A stretch of DNA of 6,390 bases. Origin: an uncultured Acidimicrobiia bacterium (GTDB taxonomy: Bacteria > Actinomycetota > Acidimicrobiia > IMCC26256 > CALEDW01). Made by a program: the position numbers and the translations under genes. Each line of letters starts with the position of its first letter. Within the stretch, counting starts at the first letter, position 1. Shown here in pieces: positions 1 to 5,715 of this stretch. The stretch lies in contig CALEDW010000039.1 of assembly GCA_937949585.1 (NCBI GenBank), forward strand, positions 1 to 6,390, in the 5' to 3' direction. The notes under the pieces were generated by a model. The model searched no databases. It was not told the origin of the DNA and saw only the letters and a list, made by a program, of their open reading frames with translations.

Positions 1-607
1 GCTCGGGCACCCCCAGGGCGACGAGCGCGGCCAGCCCGCAGTCGGGGGGCAACGCGAGCAGGGCGCGTACCGCCGGTTCCTGCCGGCACAGGAACGTGGT
101 GAGCACGCCGCCGAGCCCCTCCGCCCGCGCCGCCAGCAGCAGGTTCTGCACGAACGGGTACACCGAAGCCCCGCCCACGATGCTCTGGCGGCCGAGGCCC
201 GCGTCGAGCACGGCCAGGCTGGGCAGGTGGACGGCGACCGCCAGCAGGACCGGCGCCCCCTCGAGGTGGTCGACGAACGGGGGGGGCGTGGGTCGGCGGT
301 GGGCCCCCGCCGGGTCGATCCCCGGGGCGGGGCCCTCGACCGGCCGGCCGTCCGGGCCCGGCGCGAACGGGACGAGTCCGGCCTCCAGGTGGGCCGCGTA
401 CTCCCGCCAGCCGAGCACGGCGAGGTCCCGGAGGCGGCGCCGGACGGCCCGGTCCCCCACCACGGCGACCCGCCAGGGCTGGCGGTTCCCGCCCGAGGGG
501 GCGAAACGGGCGAGATCGAGGATCCGGGCGACGGTGGCAGCGTCCACAGGGTCGGGCCGGAACGCCCGCACCGCCCCGGTGGTCCGCATCGCGGCGGCGA
601 GGTCCAT
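1..607 (-). CDS. Nitroreductase family protein (C-terminus beyond the left edge)
   Basis: Likely an FMN-dependent oxidoreductase of the nitroreductase fold, reducing nitro, quinone or similar electrophiles with NAD(P)H; the substrate cannot be read. The 202 residues in the window begin MDLAAAMRTTGAVRAFRPDP. This is followed by ARFAPSGGNRQPWRV (residues 33-47), the flavin phosphate-binding segment typical of the family. Residues 137-170 contain GLGRQSIVGGASVYPFVQNL and EGLGGVLTTF, the helix and strand that pack at the dimer and flavin site. The last visible residues, LAALVALGVPE, match the usual C-terminal strand, so only a short tail is missing. The chosen ATG gives the family's standard N-terminus. 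An in-frame GTG at 631-629, three nt after a GGAGG (639-635), would add eight residues and overlap the upstream small ORF. Seen: motifs and open frame. Inferred: flavin use. The gene probably forms an operon with the 71-codon ORF upstream, diverging from the P450. Confidence 0.9.
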   Translation of the reverse strand, partial: MDLAAAMRTTGAVRAFRPDPVDAATVARILDLARFAPSGGNRQPWRVAVVGDRAVRRRLRDLAVLGWREYAAHLEAGLVPFAPGPDGRPVEGPAPGIDPAGAHRRPTPPPFVDHLEGAPVLLAVAVHLPSLAVLDAGLGRQSIVGGASVYPFVQNLLLAARAEGLGGVLTTFLCRQEPAVRALLALPPDCGLAALVALGVPE

Positions 608-614
608 CGCGGCG

Positions 615-830
615 TCAGCCGATCCCCGCACGGGCCTCCACGGTGCCGGCGCCGTCGAGCCACGCCGCCCGGGCCCGGACGCCGCGCCCCGCGACGATGG
701 GCCGGGTCACCCTGAGCCCGGCGTCGGGGTCCGGGACCTCGCCGTCGGCCGCCTCGGCCACCCCCGCTCCGGTCACGAGTTCGTCCTCGGCATCGACCCG
801 GTCGACGGCCGGGCCACGGGAGGAGCGCAT
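615..830 (-). CDS. Small hypothetical protein (71 aa) upstream of the nitroreductase
   Basis: I do not recognise this protein. It begins MRSSRGPAVDRVDAEDELVT and ends TVEARAGIG. It is rich in Ala, Gly, Val, Asp and Arg, has no Cys, no membrane segment and no signal peptide. The case for a real gene is that more than nine in ten codons end in G or C on this strand, the acidic N-terminal half is unlike random shadow translation, and its stop lies only 7 nt before the nitroreductase ATG on the same strand, as in a coupled operon. There is no Shine-Dalgarno, but a TACGCT hexamer lies 9 nt upstream of the ATG, allowing a near-leaderless mRNA. The frame stays open further upstream, antisense to the P450, but that part is a shadow because the P450 is certain. 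The alternative is an untranslated or 5'-leader segment of the nitroreductase mRNA. Confidence 0.5.
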   Translation of the reverse strand: MRSSRGPAVDRVDAEDELVTGAGVAEAADGEVPDPDAGLRVTRPIVAGRGVRARAAWLDGAGTVEARAGIG

Positions 831-879
831 CGTCGCCGCAGCGTAGTGTGACCCGGGGAACCCGCAGCAGGAGGGCGAG
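831..879. promoter_or_regulatory. Divergent promoter region between the 71-aa ORF and the P450
   Basis: This 49-bp gap separates the two divergent starts. On the minus strand TACGCT (845-840) fits a TAnnnT -10 element and puts transcription start about 3 nt before the ATG at 830. On the plus strand TAGTGT (844-849) fits a -10 element, with a start near 856, upstream of the P450 ribosome binding site. The two hexamers overlap, so the two promoters would compete or be regulated together. No convincing -35 element or inverted repeat is visible. Confidence 0.35.
869..874 (+). promoter_or_regulatory. Ribosome binding site of the P450
   Basis: AGGAGG lies 5 nt before the ATG at 880, an excellent Shine-Dalgarno that fixes the P450 start. 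It is the only strong site of this kind in front of a start in the window. Confidence 0.85.
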
Positions 880-2136
880 ATGCCGAACCCCACCCTGGAG
901 GCGTCGCCGCTCGGCGACATCGAGTTCTGGGCCCGGCCCGAGGACGAGCGCGAGGAGTTCTTCCGGTTCCTGCGCGACGAGCACCCGGTGTCGTTCCATC
1001 CCGAGCCGCAGGTGGAGAACTTCCCCCGCGGGCCGGGATACTGGGCCGTCGTCCGCCACGCCGACGTGGTGCACGTGAGCCGGCACCCCGAGCTGTTCTG
1101 CTCGGGTCGGGGCGGCTCGAACATCGGCGACGTGCCCCAGGAGATGGCCGAGTACCTCGGATCGATCATCAACATGGACGATCCCCGCCACCGCCAGCTC
1201 CGCAACCTCGTGAGCCACGGGTTCACGCCCCGGGAGCTGGAGCGGCTGGTCGACGACGTGAAGCGCCGGGCCCGGGAGGTGGTCGATGCGGTCGCCCCGC
1301 TCGGGGCCTGTGACGCCGTGGCCGACATCGCCGCCCCGCTCCCTCTGCAGATCATCTGCGACATGGTGGGGGTGCCACCGTCGATGGAGCAGACGGTGTT
1401 CGAGGCCTCCAACGTGATCCTCGGGTTCGGCGACCCCGAGTACGTGACCGGCGTCCACGACCTGATGGGCGCGTTCCACACCCTGCACGGGCTGGCCACC
1501 GAGCTGGGTCAACACCGGCTGCGGGAACCGACCGACGATCTCACCAGCGTCCTCATGCACGCCGAGGTCGACGGGCAGCGCCTCACGCTGGGCGAGTTCG
1601 CGTCCTTCTTCATCCTCCTCGTCGTCGCCGGCAACGAGACGACCCGCACCGCGATCAGCCACGGGCTGTGGGCGCTGCACACCCACCCGGACCAGAAGCG
1701 GCTCTGGATGGAGCGCTACGACGAACTGGCCCAGAACGCGATCGAGGAGATCGTGCGCTGGGCCACCCCGGTGATCCACTTCCGGCGCACCGCGACCCGC
1801 GACACCGAGATCGCCGGGCAGCCGATCGCCGAGGGCGAGAAGGTGGTGATGTGGTACAACTCGGCCAACCGCGACGAGCGGGCCTTCGACGATCCCTACC
1901 GCTTCGATCTCACCCGGTTCCCGAACCCGCACGTCGCCTTCGGCGGCGGCGGCCCCCACTTCTGCCTGGGGGCGAACCTCGCCCGCCGGGAGATGCGGGT
2001 GATGTTCGAGGAGCTGTTCCGCCGCCTGCCGGACCTGGAGATCACCGAGCCGCCGGTGATGCTCCGCTCGGGATTCATCCACGGCATCAAGCGGATGCCC
2101 TGCCGCTTCACCCCGAGCGCCCCCGAGCGCGACTGA
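880..2136 (+). CDS. Cytochrome P450 (bacterial class I type, CYP124/125/142-like)
   Basis: A soluble haem-thiolate monooxygenase of 418 residues, full length for a bacterial P450. Hallmarks in order: the B'-C region with INMDDPRHRQLRNLVSHGFT (97-116), where the His and Arg residues contact haem propionates in the family; the I-helix AGNETTR (250-256) with the Glu-Thr pair for oxygen activation; the K-helix ExxR at E290 to R293; the FRRTATRDTEIAGQPIAEGE segment (301-320); and the haem loop AFGGGGPHFCLG with C362 as the axial thiolate. The loop has one residue more between Phe and Cys than the common FGxGxHxC form. From memory this occurs in CYP124/125-type enzymes, which hydroxylate methyl-branched lipids or sterol side chains. 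The substrate here is therefore only suggested: a lipid, sterol or terpenoid. It needs ferredoxin and reductase partners that are not in the window. The start is set by AGGAGG at 869-874. Confidence 0.97.
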   Translation: MPNPTLEASPLGDIEFWARPEDEREEFFRFLRDEHPVSFHPEPQVENFPRGPGYWAVVRHADVVHVSRHPELFCSGRGGSNIGDVPQEMAEYLGSIINMDDPRHRQLRNLVSHGFTPRELERLVDDVKRRAREVVDAVAPLGACDAVADIAAPLPLQIICDMVGVPPSMEQTVFEASNVILGFGDPEYVTGVHDLMGAFHTLHGLATELGQHRLREPTDDLTSVLMHAEVDGQRLTLGEFASFFILLVVAGNETTRTAISHGLWALHTHPDQKRLWMERYDELAQNAIEEIVRWATPVIHFRRTATRDTEIAGQPIAEGEKVVMWYNSANRDERAFDDPYRFDLTRFPNPHVAFGGGGPHFCLGANLARREMRVMFEELFRRLPDLEITEPPVMLRSGFIHGIKRMPCRFTPSAPERD

Positions 2137-2138
2137 CC

Positions 2139-2158
2139 GCGGCCCGACCCTCGGCCGC
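2139..2158. terminator. Possible shared hairpin between convergent genes
   Basis: GCGGCC (2139-2144) and GGCCGC (2153-2158) form a 6-bp all-GC stem with an 8-nt loop, in the 26-bp gap between the P450 stop and the GH4 stop. There is no T-run on either side, so it is a weak candidate for an intrinsic terminator. In DNA this GC-rich such stems also arise by chance. Confidence 0.3.
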
Positions 2159-2162
2159 CTGC

Positions 2163-3560
2163 TCAGCGGCGGAACCGGGGCAGCCAGGGCGCGGTCGCCT
2201 CGAGCAGGTCGTCACGCAGGCGCACGACGTCGTCGAAGGCGAGCCGGCCGCAGAGCGGATCGAGCAGCATCGCCTGCACCACGAGGTCGCGGTCGCCGGT
2301 GAGCGCCGCCTCGAGGGTGAGCTCCTGGGCGGCGGCGACCTGGCGCAGCCAGCCGGCCGGCACCGGCGGCGCCTCCGCCCGGTCCCGGCCGCGGATGCCG
2401 TCGCCGTCGACCCGGCAGATCGCCTCCACCACGACCTCGGGAGGCAGGTCGGGGCAGTGCCCGTGGTTGGGGATGTTGAGGGGCAGGTGGCGGGCCCTGC
2501 CGGTGACCAGCGACTCGATCACCGGGGCGGTCATCTCCAGGGATCGCTGCCGGGGCACCTCGCCGACGGCGAGCTTGCGCTCCAGATCGGCGGTGTGGCG
2601 CGCCTCGGCCTCCACGCGCTGGGGGATCGTCACGATGCTCGTGCGCCACCGCTCGGCCCAGCCCGGGTCGGCGGTGATGAACCAAGGGAAGAACTCCACG
2701 GTGTGCCGGGCGCCGGCGGCGGGGAGCGCCCCGGTGCGGAGCAGCAACTCGAAGTTGGGCCGGAACTGCTCGACGATGCCGCCCCGAGTCCAGGTGCCGT
2801 CGGGGGCGACGGCGGCGACGGCCCCGGGGCGGCCGTCGCGGTCGGCGGCGGGGATCGACCAGCCGGGGGCGGCGTCGAGCCCCTCCCCCGTGCGGACCAT
2901 GCGGGCGAGGTCGTGGAGGCGCGAGACACCGGCGACGCGCACGTCGGTGACCACCGGCAGGTGGTTCACCCCGGTCAGCTCCAGGTCGAGGTCCCCCCAG
3001 GCGCAGTCGAGCAGCCCGCACAGCATGAAGCGCATCACGGTGACCTCGTGGCACAACCCCACCGCCCGCACCGCGGTCTCGCGGGTGCAGACCCGGGTGA
3101 GCACGGTCAGCGGGTTGGTGAGGTTGCAGATCCACACCCCCTCTGCGGCGACCGACTCGGCCGTACGGGCGATGTCGAGCATCACCGGCACGTTGCGCAG
3201 CGCCCGGCTGATGCCCGAGGGCCCGACGGTGTCGCCGGTCGGCATGGTGATCCCGTAGCGGGCCGGGATCTCGAGGTCGGCGCGCATGGCCTCCAAGCCT
3301 CCGGTGGAGATGCACACCACCACGAAGTCGGCGCCGCTGAGCGCCTCGGCGAGGTCGGTGCCGGAGCGCACCCGCAGAGGGATCCCGAGGCGGGCGGCAA
3401 GGTGTTCCCCCCAGGCCTGGGTGAGGGGGAGGCGGGCGGGGTCGATGTCGTGCAGCACGACCTCGGCGTCGGTGAGCGCCGGGGTCAGCGCGACGTCGGC
3501 GAGCAGCGTGGGGATCCAGTGGCGGCTGCCGCCACCGACGAAGCTGATCCGTGGCCCCAC
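2163..3560 (-). CDS. Family GH4 glycoside hydrolase (NAD- and divalent-metal-dependent)
   Basis: GH4 enzymes cleave glycosides by an NAD+-assisted oxidation-elimination mechanism with a metal such as Mn2+; they act in the cytoplasm. The 465 residues show the whole family plan: Rossmann start RISFVGGGSRHW (4-15), LHDIDPARL after strand 2, VVCISTGGLEAMRADLEIPA (81-100), GDTVGPSGISRALRN (109-123), ICNLTNP (144-150), the metal pair C170-H171 in VGLCHEV, GVNHLP (197-202), GARHTVEFFPWF (283-294), and a C-terminal domain with EAALTGDRDLVVQAMLLDPL (417-436). The CH pair resembles the alpha-glucosidase/alpha-galacturonidase branch rather than the phospho-glycosidases, but the substrate is unknown. The GTG at 3560 places the Rossmann strand at the N-terminus and has TATCGT exactly 6 nt upstream. 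A TTG at 3578 would instead overlap the regulator's stop as TTGA and add six residues. Neither has a Shine-Dalgarno. Confidence 0.92.
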   Translation of the reverse strand: MGPRISFVGGGSRHWIPTLLADVALTPALTDAEVVLHDIDPARLPLTQAWGEHLAARLGIPLRVRSGTDLAEALSGADFVVVCISTGGLEAMRADLEIPARYGITMPTGDTVGPSGISRALRNVPVMLDIARTAESVAAEGVWICNLTNPLTVLTRVCTRETAVRAVGLCHEVTVMRFMLCGLLDCAWGDLDLELTGVNHLPVVTDVRVAGVSRLHDLARMVRTGEGLDAAPGWSIPAADRDGRPGAVAAVAPDGTWTRGGIVEQFRPNFELLLRTGALPAAGARHTVEFFPWFITADPGWAERWRTSIVTIPQRVEAEARHTADLERKLAVGEVPRQRSLEMTAPVIESLVTGRARHLPLNIPNHGHCPDLPPEVVVEAICRVDGDGIRGRDRAEAPPVPAGWLRQVAAAQELTLEAALTGDRDLVVQAMLLDPLCGRLAFDDVVRLRDDLLEATAPWLPRFRR

Positions 3561-3566
3561 GGCCGG

Positions 3567-3572
3567 ACGATA
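3567..3572 (-). promoter_or_regulatory. Possible internal -10 element for leaderless GH4 transcription
   Basis: TATCGT on the minus strand, followed by exactly 6 nt and then the GTG start at 3560, gives the geometry of a leaderless transcript. It lies just after the stop of the regulator, so GH4 may have its own promoter besides readthrough. No -35 element is visible. Confidence 0.3.
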
Positions 3573-3574
3573 GG

Positions 3575-4360
3575 TCAACTCGAGCGGAAGAACGCGGCCG
3601 CCACGCGGTCGAACTCCCGCCGGTACTCGCCGTAGGCGTGCCGGAGCTCGGGACCGGCGGCGGGGTCGTCCAGCAGTTCCGGCGGCAGCAGCGGGTCGGC
3701 CCGCAAGTGCGCCATCGCCGCCGCGCCGGCCACGAACGCTTCGGGGAGTCCGGACCCGTCGGCGAGCCGCCGGGTGACGCCGGTGAGGTGGCCGGTGAGC
3801 GCCACGGCCCGCGCCGACCAGCGGCGGGCCGCGAAGCATCGCTCGGCGAGACGGCCGGGATCCCCGTCGGGCCGGACGGTGAACCAGTCGGCGGCGCCGA
3901 CGAGGAGCGGGGGGAGCGGGCCGGCGAGGTTGTGGGGGCGGAGCCACACCCCGTCGCGCAGCGGAGCGAACCGTGCGGCGCGCAACGCCCGCCGCAGCGC
4001 GGCGCGCCCGGGGCCTTCCCGACGCCGGGGGTCCAGCACGGCGAGGCGCCACGCACCCCGCCAGGCCCGCAACCGGGGGGCGAGCGCCTCCTGCTGTTGG
4101 GCGCGGCGCTCGGCGAGACGGCCGGCCAGCCGCCAGGCGTCGCCGTCCCGCTCGATCTCCCCCCGGGCGGCCATGCGGTGCAGCGCGACCCGGGCGGTGC
4201 CCGGCGCGATCCCGAACAGGCCGCACCAGCGGACGAGGTCGCGGGGACGGGCGCGGGGCGGGTCGCGCCCGAGCAGGAGGCTCGCCATCACCGACCGCGC
4301 CGAGAGGGGCCGCAGGAGCCCCGTCGGCGGCGACCCCGGAAAGTTACGATCTTGCGCCAT
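3575..4360 (-). CDS. PaaX-family transcriptional regulator
   Basis: A one-component repressor-type regulator of 261 residues, slightly short of typical PaaX (about 280-310). The N-terminal winged helix-turn-helix spans about residues 18-78: PLSARSVMASLLLG, then DLVRWCGLFGIAPGTARVAL (41-60) as the HTH core and HRMAARGEIERDGDAWRL as the wing. A central region with WRLAVLD and DGVWLRPHNLAG follows, matching the PaaX middle domain. The C-terminal PaaX-C domain ends with LLPPELLDDP (224-233), LRHAYGEYRREF (239-250) and a short tail. Classical PaaX binds phenylacetyl-CoA and represses phenylacetate degradation, but no phenylacetate genes are here; the neighbours are a GH4 enzyme downstream and a divergent desaturase. 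The start is well placed for the family and has no Shine-Dalgarno, with candidate -10 hexamers 8-11 nt upstream, so the mRNA is probably leaderless. Its first codons contain half of an inverted repeat, suggesting autoregulation. Confidence 0.93.
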   Translation of the reverse strand: MAQDRNFPGSPPTGLLRPLSARSVMASLLLGRDPPRARPRDLVRWCGLFGIAPGTARVALHRMAARGEIERDGDAWRLAGRLAERRAQQQEALAPRLRAWRGAWRLAVLDPRRREGPGRAALRRALRAARFAPLRDGVWLRPHNLAGPLPPLLVGAADWFTVRPDGDPGRLAERCFAARRWSARAVALTGHLTGVTRRLADGSGLPEAFVAGAAAMAHLRADPLLPPELLDDPAAGPELRHAYGEYRREFDRVAAAFFRSS

Positions 4361-4379
4361 ATGGTGTAATTATCGTAAC
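4343..4379. promoter_or_regulatory. Candidate PaaX operator: inverted repeat in the divergent gap
   Basis: GTTACGAT (4343-4350) and ATCGTAAC (4372-4379) are exact inverted copies separated by 21 bp. Between them, almost on the same centre, lies the palindrome CCATATGG (4357-4364). The segment is a local AT-rich island in very GC-rich DNA. The left arm falls in codons 4-6 of the regulator, and the right arm covers the candidate -10 hexamers of both divergent genes. A protein bound here would block both promoters. The assignment to the adjacent PaaX protein is inference from position. Confidence 0.6.
4369..4377 (-). promoter_or_regulatory. Candidate -10 elements of the PaaX-family gene
   Basis: Two overlapping hexamers read on the minus strand: TACGAT (4377-4372) and GATAAT (4374-4369). 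They predict transcription start about 5 and 2 nt before the ATG at 4360, so a leaderless or nearly leaderless mRNA. No clear -35 element was found. Confidence 0.4.
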
Positions 4380-4381
4380 GT
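4371..4381 (+). promoter_or_regulatory. Candidate -10 elements of the desaturase-like gene
   Basis: TATCGT (4371-4376) and TAACGT (4376-4381) both fit TAnnnT. The second would start transcription near 4388, 2 nt before the ATG at 4390, and has a weak -35-like TTGCGC (4352-4357) at 18-bp spacing. The first would suit an in-frame GTG at 4384. Confidence 0.35.
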
Positions 4382-4389
4382 TGGTGCCG

Positions 4390-5391
4390 ATGAGCGACGT
4401 CGTGGCGCCCGCGGTGGGGTGCCGTGCCCGCCGGCCCGACGGGCTCGGCGGGATGACCCCCGACCCCCGGCTCCTGCGCGCTCCGGACCCGGCCGGCCGG
4501 ATCCTGCCGAGCGGGCGCCCGGTTCCGCAGTGGCGAGAGCACCTGCGGCGGATCCCCTCGATCCGCAACGCCGGGAGCGTGGTGGCGCTGTATGCGGCCA
4601 CGGTCGGGATCCTGGCCGCGGCGGTACGCATCGGGCACCCGCTCGGCTACGCCGCGGCCTTCTTCGCCATGGGCCCGGTGATCGCCCGGTTCAACATCCT
4701 GATGCACGAGGCCGCGCACCGGCTCCTCTTCTCGAACCGGCGAGCCAACGACCTCGTGGGCCGCTGGTTGCTGGGGTTCCCGGTCCTGTCCCCCACCGAC
4801 CTGTACCGGCGAGGGCACATGGCGCACCACCGCCGGGAGTTCGGTCCCGACGAACCCGACCTCGCCCTCTACCGCAACTACCCGATCAGCCGGGCCTCGA
4901 TGCGACGCAAGCTCGTGCGCGACGCCCTGGGCATCACCGGCGTGAAGCTCACCCGGGGCCTGTTCCGGGGGCTGCGATCCCCGACACCGGCGGTGCGCAG
5001 CCAGGCCCGTGGCATCGTGGTGACCCAGCTCGTGATCCTCGGCCTGTTCACCCTCGCCGGCCACCCCTGGCTCTATCCCATCCTGTGGCTGGGACCCCAG
5101 CACACCGTCTGGCGGGTGTTGAACCGGCTGCGGGGCATCGCAGAGCACGGTGGACTGGAGGCGTCTGCGGACCGGCGGGTGACGACCCACGCGGTCCGCC
5201 AGTCGTGGTTGGCCCGCCTGACCATCGTGCCGTACCACACCGGGCTGCACCTCGCCCACCACGTCGATCCCGGGATCCCGTTCCGGCGCCTGCCGGCGCT
5301 GCACGCCGAGCTGCGCCGCTCCGGGTACCTGCCACCCGGGCTCGAGTACCCGAGCTACCGGGCCCTCTGGCGGGCGCTCAGCTCCGGGTGA
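4390..5391 (+). CDS. Membrane fatty acid desaturase-like di-iron protein
   Basis: A 333-residue integral membrane protein with the three histidine clusters of the fatty acid desaturase/hydroxylase superfamily, which hold a di-iron centre at the cytoplasmic face: H106-E-A-A-H110; H143-M-A-H146-H147 in RRGHMAHHRREFGPDEPD; and H283 to H291 in YHTGLHLAHHVDPGIP. A further conserved-looking His is in RLRGIAEHGG (246-255). Hydrophobic segments lie at about 62-80, 84-104, 124-135 and 207-223, with a shorter one at 226-236. It could desaturate or hydroxylate an acyl chain or another lipid; the substrate and acyl carrier cannot be deduced. ATG 4390 is 29 bp from the divergent regulator; the alternative ATG at 4453 would drop 21 residues of low-complexity N-terminus, and GTG 4384 would add two. 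No Shine-Dalgarno precedes 4390, consistent with a leaderless mRNA. The stop lies 3 bp from the convergent DUF2007 gene's stop. Confidence 0.92.
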   Translation: MSDVVAPAVGCRARRPDGLGGMTPDPRLLRAPDPAGRILPSGRPVPQWREHLRRIPSIRNAGSVVALYAATVGILAAAVRIGHPLGYAAAFFAMGPVIARFNILMHEAAHRLLFSNRRANDLVGRWLLGFPVLSPTDLYRRGHMAHHRREFGPDEPDLALYRNYPISRASMRRKLVRDALGITGVKLTRGLFRGLRSPTPAVRSQARGIVVTQLVILGLFTLAGHPWLYPILWLGPQHTVWRVLNRLRGIAEHGGLEASADRRVTTHAVRQSWLARLTIVPYHTGLHLAHHVDPGIPFRRLPALHAELRRSGYLPPGLEYPSYRALWRALSSG

Positions 5392-5394
5392 GGC

Positions 5395-5679
5395 TCAGTT
5401 CTCGGCAACGTCGAGGTCGAAGCCGGTCCCGCCGAGGACCTCCCGCGCGGTCGTGAGGTCGGAGGCGAACACGCACACGCGGTACCCGTCGAGCAGCGCG
5501 AGGTTCGGTGCCCAGCCGTCGGCGTCACCGTACTTGGCGACCGCCCGGATCCCGCAGTCGGCCAGCAGCGCCACCGCGGCGTCGGCCTGCCACCGGGTCG
5601 GGTAGTTCGCGACCTCCACGATCCGGTCGTCTCGACGCCGCTCCCCCGCCTCCGGTCGGCGCCCCCTGCGGTGCCGCAC
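5395..5679 (-). CDS. DUF2007-like small protein (putative signal-transducing family)
   Basis: A 94-residue protein whose core, VEVANYPTRWQADAAVALLA followed by DCGIRAVAKYGD and later YRVCVFASDLTTAREVL, matches the DUF2007 pattern: a strand, a helix carrying a position that scans substrates, a GI-x-A-type turn, then a strand and a helix ending in A-x-x-x-L. The biochemical role of the family is not established. The start is uncertain: GTG 5679 gives a basic 20-residue lead (many Arg) and has TACGCT exactly 6 nt upstream, while GTG 5619 would start directly at the conserved strand, with no Shine-Dalgarno for either. It follows the thermonuclease gene by 32 bp on the same strand and may be co-transcribed or use its own promoter. 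The frame stays open further upstream, but that part overlaps the nuclease gene and is a shadow. Confidence 0.75.
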   Translation of the reverse strand: MRHRRGRRPEAGERRRDDRIVEVANYPTRWQADAAVALLADCGIRAVAKYGDADGWAPNLALLDGYRVCVFASDLTTAREVLGGTGFDLDVAEN

Positions 5680-5685
5680 CGCACC

Positions 5686-5715
5686 AGCGTACGGCCGGCG
5701 CACCGGCGCGGTCAC
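5686..5715 (-). promoter_or_regulatory. Candidate promoter for the DUF2007-like gene
   Basis: On the minus strand GTGACC (5715-5710, sharing TGAC with the -35 consensus) is followed after 18 nt by TACGCT (5691-5686), then 6 nt and the GTG at 5679. The predicted transcription start coincides with the start codon, so the mRNA would be leaderless. The -35 overlaps the stop codon of the nuclease gene. Confidence 0.4.

Noticed and set aside
96..851. Plus-strand open frame over the nitroreductase
   Set aside because: The minus strand carries the nitroreductase motifs across the same DNA; the plus frame has no recognisable features.
831..1499. Open frame on the minus strand continuing above the 71-aa ORF
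   Set aside because: It is antisense to the P450, whose motifs are unmistakable; its Ser/Arg-rich translation is the usual shadow of GC-rich coding DNA.
1668..3635. Very long plus-strand open frame across the P450 end and the GH4 gene
   Set aside because: It reads out of frame through the P450 and antisense through GH4, has no recognisable motif and is full of Gly/Arg/His/Pro. The two real genes explain the region.
3561..4226. The GH4 frame extended upstream to 4226, giving a 687-residue protein
   Set aside because: The extra N-terminal part is Arg/Pro/Ala-rich and lies in the wrong frame of the PaaX-family gene. GH4 proteins start at the Rossmann strand, near 3560.
3551..5456. Plus-strand open frames antisense to the regulator and running into the desaturase in another frame
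   Set aside because: No motifs, composition dominated by Arg/Pro/Gly/Ala, and the regulator and desaturase occupy the same DNA with clear family signatures.
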